DNA of 64,000 nt from an uncultured Collinsella sp. (GCA_934668695.1 CAKUOD010000012.1:1-64000), one strand, 5' to 3'. Numbered from the stretch's first letter, positions 51,737 through 60,649 are shown. Made by a program: numbers and translations. The notes: generated by a model from the letters alone, not told the origin.

Positions 51737-53266
51737 CTAATCCAGTTTGGTACCTGGCACCTGCACGGCTTTCCCGAGCAACGCTTTGAGTTCATTCAAA
51801 ATGGAAACGGGCTGTCGGTCGACGGCGTCCAGATGAAGCGTAGCCACGCGAATGGGCGGCTGGTATTCAAGCGATCCGATGAGCACAGGCGAACCCAGGA
51901 ACCGCTCGATCTCCTCTGCAATCGCGTTGGTCTCTTCGGGATCAAGGTCGTCGAAAAGCGCCACGAATGTCGGTCCTGTTGAGCGGAACAGGCGGCCCTT
52001 GCCACGCGAACAATCCATGAGGCAGGCGGCGCTTTCGGCGAGCACGCGGTCGCCTGCATCGAATCCAAAGCGGGCATTGACCTCGGCGATATCGTCGACC
52101 TTAATGGCAATAAAGCCAGCCTCGCGCGGCACGCGGCGCATCTCTCCGATAGCGTTGACCAGGGCGTGGACATCGCCCAGACCCGTTACCGAGTCGGTCG
52201 TATCTGCCAAGCTGCGGTTGATAATCATGCCCACGTACATGTTAGGCTCGGTATCGGTGCCGTCCAAGCGGTAGCCCGTGCAGTCGCAAAGCGCGTACGC
52301 TCCGGTAGCATCCATAACGCGGTACTGCATGTAGTGGAAGTGCCACGTGCCGTTTATCACCATGTCGAGCTCGGCGCGTACGTTGCCGCGGTCCTCGGGG
52401 TGGACGCGAGCAAGCCACATATCGACCGAGTTAAAAGGGTGCTGGGAGGGCAGGTCAAAATCGCGCACGGCGTTAACCGACCATTGCGATTCGCCCGTAT
52501 CGAGGTTAAGGATGAACGGATAGCGCGTCTCAGAGCTCATGGAGATCGCTTGGAACACCCGGTCGTTGCAGGGAAGCCGATCGACGATTGGGTGTTGTGG
52601 CACGTCATTGTCTTTCGGTTGCTGCACACGATGCATAAGCTTATAGCGATACATTTTGCGATCGGCATCCATCGTCATCTGGCGACGCGTATCGCCTGCA
52701 AGCGGGTCGACGTGCGAGCAACCAAAACTAAAACTGGCGATCATGGGCGCCTTGCCACCTGAGCTCGCCTCGATCAGCCCGGCACGTACCTGCTCCAAGC
52801 GCTGCTCGAGTTCAGTCTCGTTTGCGGAGAGCGAGATAAGCATAAACTCGTCTCCACCGATGCGGAACAGCATCTCATCGTGCTCCATGGTTTCGGAGAG
52901 CGTGCGGCAGATGCTCAGAATATAGCGATTGCCTTCGGCGTGGCCAAACCTATCATTGCAATGCTTGAGATGGTCGATGTCAATATAGGCGCAGGTGAAG
53001 GGGTCGCCTTTGCGCCAGAGCTGCTCGACGTGACGGTCGAGTCCGCCGCGGTTGCCCAAGTTGGTGAGCGGATCGATATAGGCGTTGCACTCAAGCAGCT
53101 GGCGCTCTTGTTGCAGGATGGCATGCGTCTTTTGCAGTTGCTCACCAACGGCGCGTAGCTCAGCAGGCAGCGCGGAAACATCGAGTTCGGCGGTCGAGAC
53201 ACCATTCGCAAGTCGCTGAAGATAGGCAATAATCGATTGCTCGCCCAAGCGGTATGACTCGTTCAT
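51737..53266 (-). CDS. GGDEF diguanylate cyclase with PAS and degenerate second GGDEF domain
   Basis: The 509-residue protein starts with a coiled-coil-like segment (about 1-45) and has a GGDEF domain with the intact motif IGGDEF at about 136-141 (preceded by DPLTNLGNRGG). A PAS-like domain (about 220-345) and a second GGDEF-like domain (about 360-500) follow. In the second domain the active loop is STGPTFVALF, so it cannot synthesise c-di-GMP. It has no transmembrane segment and is cytoplasmic. GGAGG lies 9 nt before the ATG at 53266. It is closely related in sequence and domain order to the first half of the gene upstream (53394-56111), so the two arose by tandem duplication. Confidence 0.88.
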   Translation of the reverse strand: MNESYRLGEQSIIAYLQRLANGVSTAELDVSALPAELRAVGEQLQKTHAILQQERQLLECNAYIDPLTNLGNRGGLDRHVEQLWRKGDPFTCAYIDIDHLKHCNDRFGHAEGNRYILSICRTLSETMEHDEMLFRIGGDEFMLISLSANETELEQRLEQVRAGLIEASSGGKAPMIASFSFGCSHVDPLAGDTRRQMTMDADRKMYRYKLMHRVQQPKDNDVPQHPIVDRLPCNDRVFQAISMSSETRYPFILNLDTGESQWSVNAVRDFDLPSQHPFNSVDMWLARVHPEDRGNVRAELDMVINGTWHFHYMQYRVMDATGAYALCDCTGYRLDGTDTEPNMYVGMIINRSLADTTDSVTGLGDVHALVNAIGEMRRVPREAGFIAIKVDDIAEVNARFGFDAGDRVLAESAACLMDCSRGKGRLFRSTGPTFVALFDDLDPEETNAIAEEIERFLGSPVLIGSLEYQPPIRVATLHLDAVDRQPVSILNELKALLGKAVQVPGTKLD

Positions 53267-53304
53267 GATGAATAACCTCCTTGGGCAGAACAACGGTTTG
53301 TATC

Positions 53305-53335
53305 ATATCCCCAATTCGGTTTGAATTGGGGATAT
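53305..53335. repeat. 13-bp perfect inverted repeat between the c-di-GMP genes
   Basis: ATATCCCCAATTC (53305-53317) pairs with GAATTGGGGATAT (53323-53335) around GGTTT. No T tract follows on the minus strand, so it is more like an operator or RNA processing site than a terminator. Confidence 0.5.
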
Positions 53336-53393
53336 AAGTTAGCTAATGGAGACAAATGCCCCCTTCGGCGGTGGCGTTTTGCGCGCGAGCGTA

Positions 53394-56111
53394 TCAGTTG
53401 TTATTGCCACCATCGAGCAATGCCTCAAAATCATTCGCCGGCATGGGGCGGTAGTAGAGGAAGCCCTGAGCGTAGCGGGCGCCCATCTGTCGTAGCATGT
53501 TCGCCTGCTCATTTGTCTCGACGCCTTCGACCACGACGGGCAGATGGAGCGACTGCGCCATATCGAGCATTGATGTAATGATTTGCGCGCTGCGGCCTTG
53601 ATCTCCGTCGGCGGGAACAAACGTGCGGTCAAGCTTGATGACGTCGACGTTGACGTTCTTGAGCATCGCGAGCGTGGACTGGCCGGTGCCAAAGTCGTCC
53701 ATATAGGTTGAGAAGCCGCGGGTGTGCAGGTCGGCAGTCAGTTTATCCACGGCCTCGGATTCTCCCGTATAGGCTGTCTCGGTGATCTCGATGCGCATGA
53801 GTTCGGGCGGTAGGTTGTATTGGGCGGCAAGTGCTCCCATATGTTCGGCAACGTCGCAGGCAAGGATATCCACGCGCGACACATTGAGCGAGATCGGAAC
53901 CACGCGAAGCCCCCGGTCGATGCGCTCGCGCAGCCACGAGGCGACGCCCTGCCAAATGTACTTGTCGAGCGTCACTACAAAGCCGCTTTCCTCGAGTGCG
54001 GGGATAAACGTTACAGGCGAAATGAGGGAACCGTCCTTGCCAATCCAGCGCGTGAGCGCCTCGGCGCCAACGATCTCGCCAGTTTCCATGTCGACCTGGG
54101 GCTGCAGGTAGTAGGTAATGCGGCCGTTTGAGAACGCATACTGGAATTCGGTCAGCGTGCGGTGGAACGCGGTTTCGCGCTCGTACTCCTCGGGGCGGAA
54201 AATGGCGACACGCTCCTTAAAGTCGTTTTTTGCGCGCCGATTGGTAAACATGGCCTTGGCCTGCGCGTCGATGGTGATTTCCTCGTTGGGGTCGATGGGG
54301 CAAACGCCCATGGACGGCCAGAAACCCACGCCGTCATCATGCTTGGCCACGGCGGCGCGAACGCGGTTATAGATTTGATGGACGGTGTCGTGCTCAAAGG
54401 GGATGAGAATGCAAAAGTCGTCTTGGCCCCAGTATCCTGCGACGCCCATCTCGGCATTCTCGATGTCTTTGAGGACCGTGCCCACATCGGCGAGCACGCG
54501 GTCGCCCTCGGCCTGTCCGCGCCATTCGTTAAACAGTCGCATATGACCCATGTCGACGGTGGCGATACACCAAGCGCCGTCGCGCCCTGTCCTCAGAAAT
54601 GCGTTGGCGCGCCGCATAAACTCGCTGGGTCGATAGAGGCCCGTGAGCGTATCGATGCGTTCGGCGACGGCGCTTTTACGCTCAATTTCGGGTATGGGGA
54701 GGCTGTCGTTGGGGGCAAGCCCGCCGGCGGCGCGAAGACGACGGTCGAGTTCGCCTAAAACAGCGGTCGCTTGATTGATTAAGCGCTCGTAAAAGGCCGG
54801 GACGACAAGACAGACGGGGGTAATGGTGTCGTTCGCGATTCGAACAGGAGCGAAAACGGCCTCTTTAAGATGATGGGTCAGTTGCTCGAATGCCTCGTGG
54901 TCCAGATCGTTGCTGAGCACGACGAACTGGGCGTTTCGCGAGCGGAAGACGCGACTTCTGCCGCGGGTGATCGATAACATGCGGCCTGCGTATTCGGCGA
55001 GCATGTTGTCGACAGCCTCGGCCCCGTAGAGCTCGTTGAACTTTGCCGTGCCACAAACGCGGACCGCTATAAGCCCCGTCTCGCAACGGTCGCGACGGCA
55101 GGCATCGATAGCGTTGATCAGCATACGCTGCGTTCCGAGGCCCGTAGCGGCGTCGACGGTTTCGGCAAGCGAGTGGTTGACGAGCTCGCCGACATAGAGC
55201 GAGGGGGTATTTCCGTCGCCGTCGATACGAAACCCGCGAGCGCGGCAAAGGACGTAGTCGCCCGCGGCATTGCGCATACGGTACTGCATGACGCGGCGGT
55301 GTTTGGAGCCGTTGTAGATTTGGTCGATATCGCTGGTATAGGCCTCAAGGTCATCGGGATGGACACACGTTTTCCAGTAATCGCGGCAGTTGTCGATATG
55401 CTCGGAAGGAAGACCGAGATCGCGCAAGGCGCCTTGTGACCAAAGGGTGCGATGCTTGTCCAAGTTCTCGATAAAGCAATAACGGCCTTCGTTGAGCATC
55501 GAAAAGGCATCGAAAACGCGGTCGCTTATTTCAAAGTCGTCGGCGTGGACTTGCGCGATATTGCGTCGATCAAGGTGCATGGCATGGCGCAGCTTGTAGT
55601 CGTACATACGATGGTCGGCATCGAGTGTCATGCGATTGGAGGCTTCGCCCAGGGCGGGGTCGGCGTGTGCCACTCCGTAGCTAAACGAATGAGGCATCTC
55701 GGAATCGTTGTTTTTGAGCAGGACCGTTCGGCAGTGTTCCAGACGTTCGGCGAGGTCGTCCTCGGTCGCAATCGTAGATAGGATGGCAAACTCGTCGCCG
55801 CCTATGCGAAACGCCGCCTCGTCCACTTTCATATACAGTTTGAGATAAAGGCCTACCTGCAAGATGTAGCGGTTGCCCTCGTCATGCCCAAAGACGTCGT
55901 TGCAGTGCTTGAGGTTGTCAATATCGATAAAAGCCATGGTCACGGGCAGTTCCTGCTCCCAGAGCTCCTCGAGGGAACGGGCAAAGCCGCCGCGGTTGCC
56001 AAGTCCGGTAAGCTGGTCGGTAAAGGCGGTCCTAATCAGATCATCCTGACGCTCGAGAAGGTCACGGATGGTCTTTTCGAGCGTTTCGGTGTAATTGCTG
56101 ACAGTATCCAT
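53394..56111 (-). CDS. Multidomain GGDEF-PAS-GGDEF-GGDEF-EAL c-di-GMP enzyme
   Basis: The 905-residue protein has an N-terminal GGDEF domain with intact IGGDEF (about residues 102-107), a PAS-like domain (about 195-315) and a degenerate GGDEF (about 325-465; SRNAQFVVLS at the active loop). A third GGDEF (about 490-640) also has a non-canonical WGQDDF loop. The EAL phosphodiesterase domain (about 645-895) keeps the catalytic residues in GAEALTRW, SLNVS, EITET, DDFGTG, VIKLD and VEGVET. It could both make and degrade c-di-GMP. No transmembrane segment is seen. The ATG has only a weak ribosome site. Its first half is paralogous to 51737-53266. Confidence 0.9.
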   Translation of the reverse strand: MDTVSNYTETLEKTIRDLLERQDDLIRTAFTDQLTGLGNRGGFARSLEELWEQELPVTMAFIDIDNLKHCNDVFGHDEGNRYILQVGLYLKLYMKVDEAAFRIGGDEFAILSTIATEDDLAERLEHCRTVLLKNNDSEMPHSFSYGVAHADPALGEASNRMTLDADHRMYDYKLRHAMHLDRRNIAQVHADDFEISDRVFDAFSMLNEGRYCFIENLDKHRTLWSQGALRDLGLPSEHIDNCRDYWKTCVHPDDLEAYTSDIDQIYNGSKHRRVMQYRMRNAAGDYVLCRARGFRIDGDGNTPSLYVGELVNHSLAETVDAATGLGTQRMLINAIDACRRDRCETGLIAVRVCGTAKFNELYGAEAVDNMLAEYAGRMLSITRGRSRVFRSRNAQFVVLSNDLDHEAFEQLTHHLKEAVFAPVRIANDTITPVCLVVPAFYERLINQATAVLGELDRRLRAAGGLAPNDSLPIPEIERKSAVAERIDTLTGLYRPSEFMRRANAFLRTGRDGAWCIATVDMGHMRLFNEWRGQAEGDRVLADVGTVLKDIENAEMGVAGYWGQDDFCILIPFEHDTVHQIYNRVRAAVAKHDDGVGFWPSMGVCPIDPNEEITIDAQAKAMFTNRRAKNDFKERVAIFRPEEYERETAFHRTLTEFQYAFSNGRITYYLQPQVDMETGEIVGAEALTRWIGKDGSLISPVTFIPALEESGFVVTLDKYIWQGVASWLRERIDRGLRVVPISLNVSRVDILACDVAEHMGALAAQYNLPPELMRIEITETAYTGESEAVDKLTADLHTRGFSTYMDDFGTGQSTLAMLKNVNVDVIKLDRTFVPADGDQGRSAQIITSMLDMAQSLHLPVVVEGVETNEQANMLRQMGARYAQGFLYYRPMPANDFEALLDGGNNN

Positions 56112-56435
56112 GTTCTAAGCGGCTTTCTGAGGTCGGGGCGGATTGCGTCGGGCGAGCTCGTTGTGTACACGCGTCGTTGCTCAGCGTATTGCGTGTATCC
56201 AGGCCTCCGCCTTGCTGCGTTGTTGGGTTACTTTGCCGGCTAATGTTCGCTGTTGATAACTGCTGAGTAGTATAAACAACGGTACAAAATTATATAGGGG
56301 TGCCCATACTATGGGTGACAATTATTTGCGAAGCGGTAACACGACGATGCGATGTTCGATGAAAATGCGACTGAGACGATATATGTTGACGGGTATACTT
56401 TTCCCGTTTGAATTTGCGGGGATGGAGATGGTCGC
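56112..56435. promoter_or_regulatory. Divergent regulatory gap between the c-di-GMP and patatin genes
   Basis: The 324-bp non-coding gap contains an AT-rich part at about 56260-56340 with CCCATACTATGGG (56303-56315, a perfect palindrome with a 1-bp centre). A TATACT -10 element lies at 56394-56399, 36 bp before the patatin ATG. No small gene is evident. Confidence 0.4.
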
Positions 56436-57305
56436 ATGGCACAGCCAGATATGACGCGCACGGTGGGGCTTGCGCTCGAGGGAGGCGGCTACCGCGGCAT
56501 GTATACGGTGGGCGTGCTCGACGTTTGGATGGAGCACGGTTTGACCTGCGACCATATGGTGGGCGTCTCGGCGGGCGCGGCGTTTGGCTACAATTTTAAA
56601 TCGCAGCAGATTGGGCGCGCCATTCGCTACAACAAAGCCTATTGTGCCGATAAGCGCTATGCGAGCGTAACGAGCTGGTTGCGAACCGGTGACATGTTCA
56701 ATGCCGATTTTGCCTATCACGAGGTGCCGCTTGAGCGCGACCCCATCGACTTGGAGACGTATCGCGCTTGCCCCATGCGGTTTACGTGTGTATGCACCGA
56801 TATCGAGACGGGCAAGGCCGTCTATCATGATCTGCCCTATGGCGATGAGCGCGATATCGAGTGGATTCGCGCCTCGTCGGCGATTCCCGTGGCGACGCGC
56901 CCTGTGGCCATTGGGGGACGCAAATATCTGGATGGCGGCGTTGCCGATTCCATTCCCAGCGCCTGGTTGTTTGCGCAGGGCTATGACCGCAACGTGGTGG
57001 TGCTCACACAGCCGGCGGGCTTTGTGAAGCAGCCCAATAGCGTGATGCCCATGCTGCGGCGCGTGTTTCGCCACTATCCTGCATTTGTTTCAGCGCTTGA
57101 GCATCGGCATGAGGTCTACAATGCCACGCTCGAGGATCTGGTGCGTCGTGAGGCCGCCGGCGAGATCTTTGTGGTACGGCCGAGCGAATCGGTAAAGGTG
57201 CCGTCGCTGTGCCGCGAGCCCGATGAGCTCGAGCGCATCTATCAGATCGGCCGTCGCGATGCAGAGGCGACTTTGCCGGCGTTGGAGGCATATCTGGCAG
57301 GGTAG
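56436..57305 (+). CDS. Patatin-like phospholipase
   Basis: The 289-residue protein has the patatin oxyanion motif LEGGGYRGMY (about residues 14-23), the nucleophile elbow GVSAGAAFG with Ser45, and the dyad Asp in LDGGVADSIP (Asp166). It resembles YjjU/RssA-type bacterial patatins, which act as lipid acyl hydrolases, probably cytoplasmic or membrane-associated. The last 120 residues, with HYPAFVSALEHRHEVYN, fit the YjjU-like subgroup. GATGGAG lies before the ATG at 56436. It is monocistronic and faces the thiamine operon across a palindrome array. Confidence 0.88.
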   Translation: MAQPDMTRTVGLALEGGGYRGMYTVGVLDVWMEHGLTCDHMVGVSAGAAFGYNFKSQQIGRAIRYNKAYCADKRYASVTSWLRTGDMFNADFAYHEVPLERDPIDLETYRACPMRFTCVCTDIETGKAVYHDLPYGDERDIEWIRASSAIPVATRPVAIGGRKYLDGGVADSIPSAWLFAQGYDRNVVVLTQPAGFVKQPNSVMPMLRRVFRHYPAFVSALEHRHEVYNATLEDLVRREAAGEIFVVRPSESVKVPSLCREPDELERIYQIGRRDAEATLPALEAYLAG

Positions 57306-57325
57306 AGCAACAGCCGCAGGCTCAG

Positions 57326-57497
57326 CGGAAAGCACGTCCCGGAATTTGCCTTCGGAATGGGATGCAGTTTCCGAAACAAGGGCCTTTGGGAAACTGTGGC
57401 CCGGAATTTGCGTCTGGAATGGGATGCAGTTTCCCGTTGAGTCTCTATACGGAAAGCGCATCCCAGTTTGGACGTCCATTCCGGGATGCGCTTTCCG
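57326..57497. repeat. Array of three 48-bp palindromes at exact 62-bp spacing
   Basis: Units at 57326-57373, 57388-57435 and 57450-57497 are each about 48 bp, imperfectly palindromic, beginning (C/G)GGAAA and ending TTTCC(G/C). Spacers of 14 bp with unrelated sequence separate them. The array fills the convergent gap between patatin and thiE and could end transcription from both sides. Confidence 0.8.
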
Positions 57498-57540
57498 CTC
57501 TTGAAGATATGAGGCTGCGGAGCAGCTGCTCGGTTTGCGC

Positions 57541-58236
57541 TTATGCCTGCTGCCAGGTGTCGACGAGCTCTTTGGCCGCAGCGTAGGGGTCGCTGGCGCT
57601 GCAGACGGCGCTCACCACAAAGAAGCCGTCAACGCCGGTTGCCTTGAGCTGCGGCAGGTCGGCCGTCTTGACGCCGCCGCCCACCACGATGGGCACGGGG
57701 CTTGCCGCGTGGAGTGCGGCCAGGTCCTCAAAGCTCTTGGTGATGATGGAACCGTCGGCCGCACGTCCGCAGTCGCGCTTGGTCTCGGTCTCGTGGAGCG
57801 GGCCGATGCCCAGGTAGTCGACCAGGCTCATGTCGGCGGTCTTGACGTACTCGAGCATCTCCTCGCAGCGGGCCGAAAGGCCCACGATGGCATCGGGGCC
57901 CAGAAGCTTGCGGCAGACCTCGACGGGAATGTCGCTCTGGCCCACGTGCACGCCGTCGACGGCAATGCCCTGTTCGCGCGCGGCAAGCACGCAATCCAGG
58001 CGGTCGTCGATGAGCAGCGCGACCTGACCGGTCTTGCCGGCTTGGGCGATAGCCTGCGCGGCATCGTCCGTCAGCGCGATGATCTCGCGCGCGCTTGCCA
58101 CCTTGGAGCGCACCTGGATGCAGGTAAAGCCGGCGTCGAGCGCCTGGGCCACCACATCGCCCACGGGGCGACCGAGCGTGTTTTCGGGGCCGAGCACCAG
58201 ATAGGCCGAGATATCGAGGTTGTCGCGGATGCTCAT
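57541..58236 (-). CDS. thiE: Thiamine-phosphate synthase
   Basis: The 231-residue TIM-barrel protein has the ThiE features CIQVRSKVASAREII (pyrophosphate-binding region), LLIDDRLDCVLAA, GVHVGQSDIPV, VDYLGIGPLHETETK and PIVVGGGVKTADLP. It joins HMP pyrophosphate and thiazole phosphate to form thiamine phosphate. The expected dead-end QxxxK pattern of the active site is present. Its ATG overlaps the stop of the thiamine-binding gene by 4 bp (ATGA), so translation is coupled. It is the last gene of the riboswitch operon. Confidence 0.93.
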   Translation of the reverse strand: MSIRDNLDISAYLVLGPENTLGRPVGDVVAQALDAGFTCIQVRSKVASAREIIALTDDAAQAIAQAGKTGQVALLIDDRLDCVLAAREQGIAVDGVHVGQSDIPVEVCRKLLGPDAIVGLSARCEEMLEYVKTADMSLVDYLGIGPLHETETKRDCGRAADGSIITKSFEDLAALHAASPVPIVVGGGVKTADLPQLKATGVDGFFVVSAVCSASDPYAAAKELVDTWQQA

Positions 58237-58574
58237 CGTGCTTCCTCCTGCTTCTTGATTTGCGCTTCCATGCGCTCGAGCTTGCCGTTCATGGTGTCGG
58301 TAAAACCGGGGCGAATATCTGCCTTGAGCACAACTTCGGTGCGGATGCCCTTGTTTGCCAGTACAAAGGTGGCGTCGCGTACGACCTGCATGACCTCGTC
58401 CCAGTCGCCCTCGATCTCGGTGAACATCGAGGTGGTGCGGTTGGGAAGGCCGCTCTCGCGAATGACGCGCACGACCTCGGCGACCTCGGCGGACAGCTCA
58501 TCGCCGGTGCCGCACGGGGCGATGGCCACGGCGACGAGCGTGTTCATGCCGGCATTGGTTGCGGGCTCGGACAT
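58233..58574 (-). CDS. MTH1187-family thiamine-binding protein
   Basis: The 113-residue protein fits the MTH1187/YkoF-like ferredoxin fold family (Thiamine_BP). It has VAVAIAPCGTGDELSAEVAEVVRVI, SGLPNRTTSMFTEIEGDWDEVMQVV and a C-terminal KADIRPGFTDTMNGKLERME. Members bind thiamine or HMP and are found in thiamine loci. GAGGAGG lies upstream of the ATG at 58574. It sits between thiM and thiE with a 3-bp gap to the former and a 4-bp overlap with the latter. Its function in this operon is likely storage or delivery of a thiamine precursor. Confidence 0.87.
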   Translation of the reverse strand: MSEPATNAGMNTLVAVAIAPCGTGDELSAEVAEVVRVIRESGLPNRTTSMFTEIEGDWDEVMQVVRDATFVLANKGIRTEVVLKADIRPGFTDTMNGKLERMEAQIKKQEEAR

Positions 58575-58577
58575 GGC

Positions 58578-59417
58578 TTATGCCTCCTCGAGCTCGAGTT
58601 GGTTATCGGCGATGTCTTGGGCGGCCGCGCGGTAGAGCTCATCGATAAAGGCGACCTTAAAGCTTGCCGGGGCATCGGCGACAGCGGCGGCACGCGTGCC
58701 GGCAACGTTGTAGACGGCGGTGCCACAGATGGCTGCCGTAAACGGATCGGCAGCGCAGGCGTACACAGCCAGCACGCCGCCCTGCGAGCAGCCACAACCG
58801 GTGATCTTCGACATGAGCGGGCTGCCGCCGTGGGACTTGGCCACGGTCGTGCCGTCGGTGATTAGGTCGACTTCGCCCGAGACCACTACGGCGCCGCCAG
58901 TGTAGCGGGCGAGCGCCACGGCGGCATCGCGGGCGGCATCGACCGTGTCGGTGGTATCGACACCGCGCACGCGGCTCAGATCGGCTGCCTCGCCCTCAAG
59001 ACCCCACAGGCCGGCAAGCGCGATGATCTCGGAGGCGTTGCCGCGCACGATGGCGGGCTTGTACTGCTTGAGCTCGTTTACCAGCTGGGTGCGCAGGCTG
59101 CCGATGCCCAGGCCCACCGGGTCGAGCACCCAGGGCTTGCCGGCGTCGTGTGCCGCCTTGGCCGCGCGGGGAATCGTCTGCTCGTAGATGGGGAAGAGCG
59201 TGCCCATGTTGAGATAGATGGCACCGCCGCCGGCAACGAGTGCCTCGCCCTCGTCTGGCAGATAGACCATGGCGGCCGAACCGCCCACGGCGAGCTGTGC
59301 GTTGGCGACAAAGTCGATCGTCACCGTGTTGGTGATGGAGCCCGCCATTGGGTTGGTGGCGCGAATCTCGTCCACGGCCTTGACTACACGTTGTTTAAGC
59401 TGTTCCGAATCAATCAC
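58578..59417 (-). CDS. thiM: Hydroxyethylthiazole kinase
   Basis: The 279-residue ribokinase-like protein has NPMAGSITNTVTIDFVANAQ, PVGLGIGSLRT, VRGNASEI and GGSPLMSKITGCGC, the ThiM active-site and ATP-binding motifs. It phosphorylates 4-methyl-5-(2-hydroxyethyl)thiazole for thiamine salvage. I placed the start at GTG 59417 because AAGGAGG lies 8 nt upstream; earlier in-frame starts fall inside the riboswitch terminator. It is the first gene of the operon. ThiC and ThiD are not nearby, so the pyrimidine half must come from elsewhere. Confidence 0.93.
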   Translation of the reverse strand: MIDSEQLKQRVVKAVDEIRATNPMAGSITNTVTIDFVANAQLAVGGSAAMVYLPDEGEALVAGGGAIYLNMGTLFPIYEQTIPRAAKAAHDAGKPWVLDPVGLGIGSLRTQLVNELKQYKPAIVRGNASEIIALAGLWGLEGEAADLSRVRGVDTTDTVDAARDAAVALARYTGGAVVVSGEVDLITDGTTVAKSHGGSPLMSKITGCGCSQGGVLAVYACAADPFTAAICGTAVYNVAGTRAAAVADAPASFKVAFIDELYRAAAQDIADNQLELEEA

Positions 59418-59440
59418 TGCACATGCCTCCTTGGCATAGA

Positions 59441-59472
59441 AAAGGGGCGCTGTGCATAGACAGCGCCCCTGT
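59441..59472 (-). terminator. Riboswitch-controlled terminator before thiM
   Basis: AGGGGCGCTG and CAGCGCCCCT form a 10-bp stem. On the minus strand TTTTCT follows, between the TPP aptamer and the thiM ribosome site, as in termination-type TPP riboswitches. Confidence 0.85.
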
Positions 59473-59483
59473 AAAGGCGGCAT

Positions 59484-59572
59484 GCTCCCTACGCCAGCAT
59501 TAACTGACAGGTTCAAAGGATTGGGCCCTATGCCCTCTCAGCCTTGTGGTTTGCACCGCCGGCACTCCCGCA
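59484..59572 (-). promoter_or_regulatory. TPP riboswitch aptamer (thi box)
   Basis: Read on the minus strand, the segment holds the conserved core GGGAGTGCC ... GGCTGAGAGGGC ... GAACCTGTCAGTTAATGCTGGC-type sequence ending GTAGGGAGC. The CTGAGA and GAACCTG elements are the TPP aptamer signatures. Binding of thiamine pyrophosphate would favour the downstream terminator and switch off thiM-thiE. Confidence 0.93.
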
Positions 59573-59601
59573 TCGAATCTGTTGCTCCCTATACTAGCGC
59601 A

Positions 59602-59701
59602 CCTGCCAAAAAGGGACAGATTTATTTTGGCAGGTGGCAACAGGGGTGCTGCATTTTCCCAGATAAAACCTGCCAAAATAAACCTGTCCCTTATTGGCAG
59701 G
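59602..59701. repeat. Nested palindromic repeat pair (CCTGCCAAAA family)
   Basis: The 33-bp units 59602-59634 and 59669-59701 each start CCTGCCAA and end TTGGCAGG. They are inverted copies of one another with two differences. A related sequence is at 33374-33405. It lies between the divergent thiamine operon and the HAD gene. Confidence 0.8.
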
Positions 59702-59705
59702 TCGT

Positions 59706-59711
59706 TACAAT
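59706..59711 (+). promoter_or_regulatory. -10 element TACAAT upstream of the HAD hydrolase gene
   Basis: TACAAT lies 29 bp before the ATG at 59741, immediately after the palindromic repeat pair. Confidence 0.4.
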
Positions 59712-59740
59712 GGTTACGGTGAAAATGACTGGGGGACTCT

Positions 59741-60649
59741 ATGATCAAACTTGTGCTGACCGATATGGACGATACGCTGATTCCAGCCGGGCATGACGGC
59801 GCCAGCGACTACGCCATCGAGGGCATTCATGCCATGCAGACGGCGGGTCTGCACTTTGGCCCGGTTTCGGGTCGCCAGCCGTCCGCGATGGGCTGGATGT
59901 TCAAAAATCGTTCCGAGTGCTTTTCGACCGGTGCGTTCTGCAACGGCCAGGTCATGTTTGTCGACGGTCAGGCGGTCGCTTCGCGCGCGACCGACAACGA
60001 TGCCCTGATGCGTCTGGCCAATTACCTCGAGCAAGAGACCGATGATACGTATCTCAAGGTCTACAGCCTGGGTGACGACTTTTGGGATAACGATGCCTAT
60101 TGCGTGACGAGCGACCCCGAGCGCGTGCGCCGCGCCATGGAGTCGGGCGGCAACGCATGGCTCAAGGGCGAGGAGGCCCCGTGCCGTCCCGTCGTCGATG
60201 ATGCCCCGGTATACAAGGCGAATATCTGGAGCGCCCGCTCGCGTGAGGAGCTCGCGGAGCTACGTGAGCGCGTTGCCGCTGAGGTACCGGAGCTCTCACT
60301 CGTGTTTCCCAACAATCGTGTGCGCCTGTTTGACATTCTCCCGGCCGGCTGGGACAAGGGCTGCGCCGCGCTCGAGCTGGCACGCGCTTTGGGCCTGACG
60401 CCCGACGAGGTGGCCGTGTTCGGCGATTCCGATAACGACCTGCCCATGATCGATGCCGTTTTCAACTCCGTGGCGGTCGCCAATGCCAACGAGGCCGTCA
60501 CGGTTGCCGCGCGCTGGCATATCGGTGCCGCGGCAGACGACGCGGTCGCCGAGGCTCTGCATCAGATTGCCGCCTGTGCTGCGACGGGAGAGATGCCGCC
60601 GTTTATGCGCCTGCCGGGTGCGGCCGGCGTGGATCTCGCGAACAGCTAA
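59741..60649 (+). CDS. Cof-type HAD-family phosphatase
   Basis: The 302-residue protein has the four HAD motifs: DMDDT (residues 8-12, nucleophile Asp), a Ser/Thr region near VSGRQPSAMGW, a Lys at about 207 and VFGDSDNDLPM (about 226-236). The large C2B cap domain between motifs II and III marks it as Cof-like (IIB). These enzymes dephosphorylate sugar phosphates, nucleotides or PLP; the substrate is unknown. GGGGGA precedes the ATG. The LysR gene begins 10 bp after the stop, so the two are cotranscribed. Confidence 0.9.
   Translation: MIKLVLTDMDDTLIPAGHDGASDYAIEGIHAMQTAGLHFGPVSGRQPSAMGWMFKNRSECFSTGAFCNGQVMFVDGQAVASRATDNDALMRLANYLEQETDDTYLKVYSLGDDFWDNDAYCVTSDPERVRRAMESGGNAWLKGEEAPCRPVVDDAPVYKANIWSARSREELAELRERVAAEVPELSLVFPNNRVRLFDILPAGWDKGCAALELARALGLTPDEVAVFGDSDNDLPMIDAVFNSVAVANANEAVTVAARWHIGAAADDAVAEALHQIAACAATGEMPPFMRLPGAAGVDLANS

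Noticed and set aside
57326..57497. CRISPR array
   Set aside because: Units are palindromic and 48 bp, spacers are only 14 bp, there are only three units and no cas genes are near.
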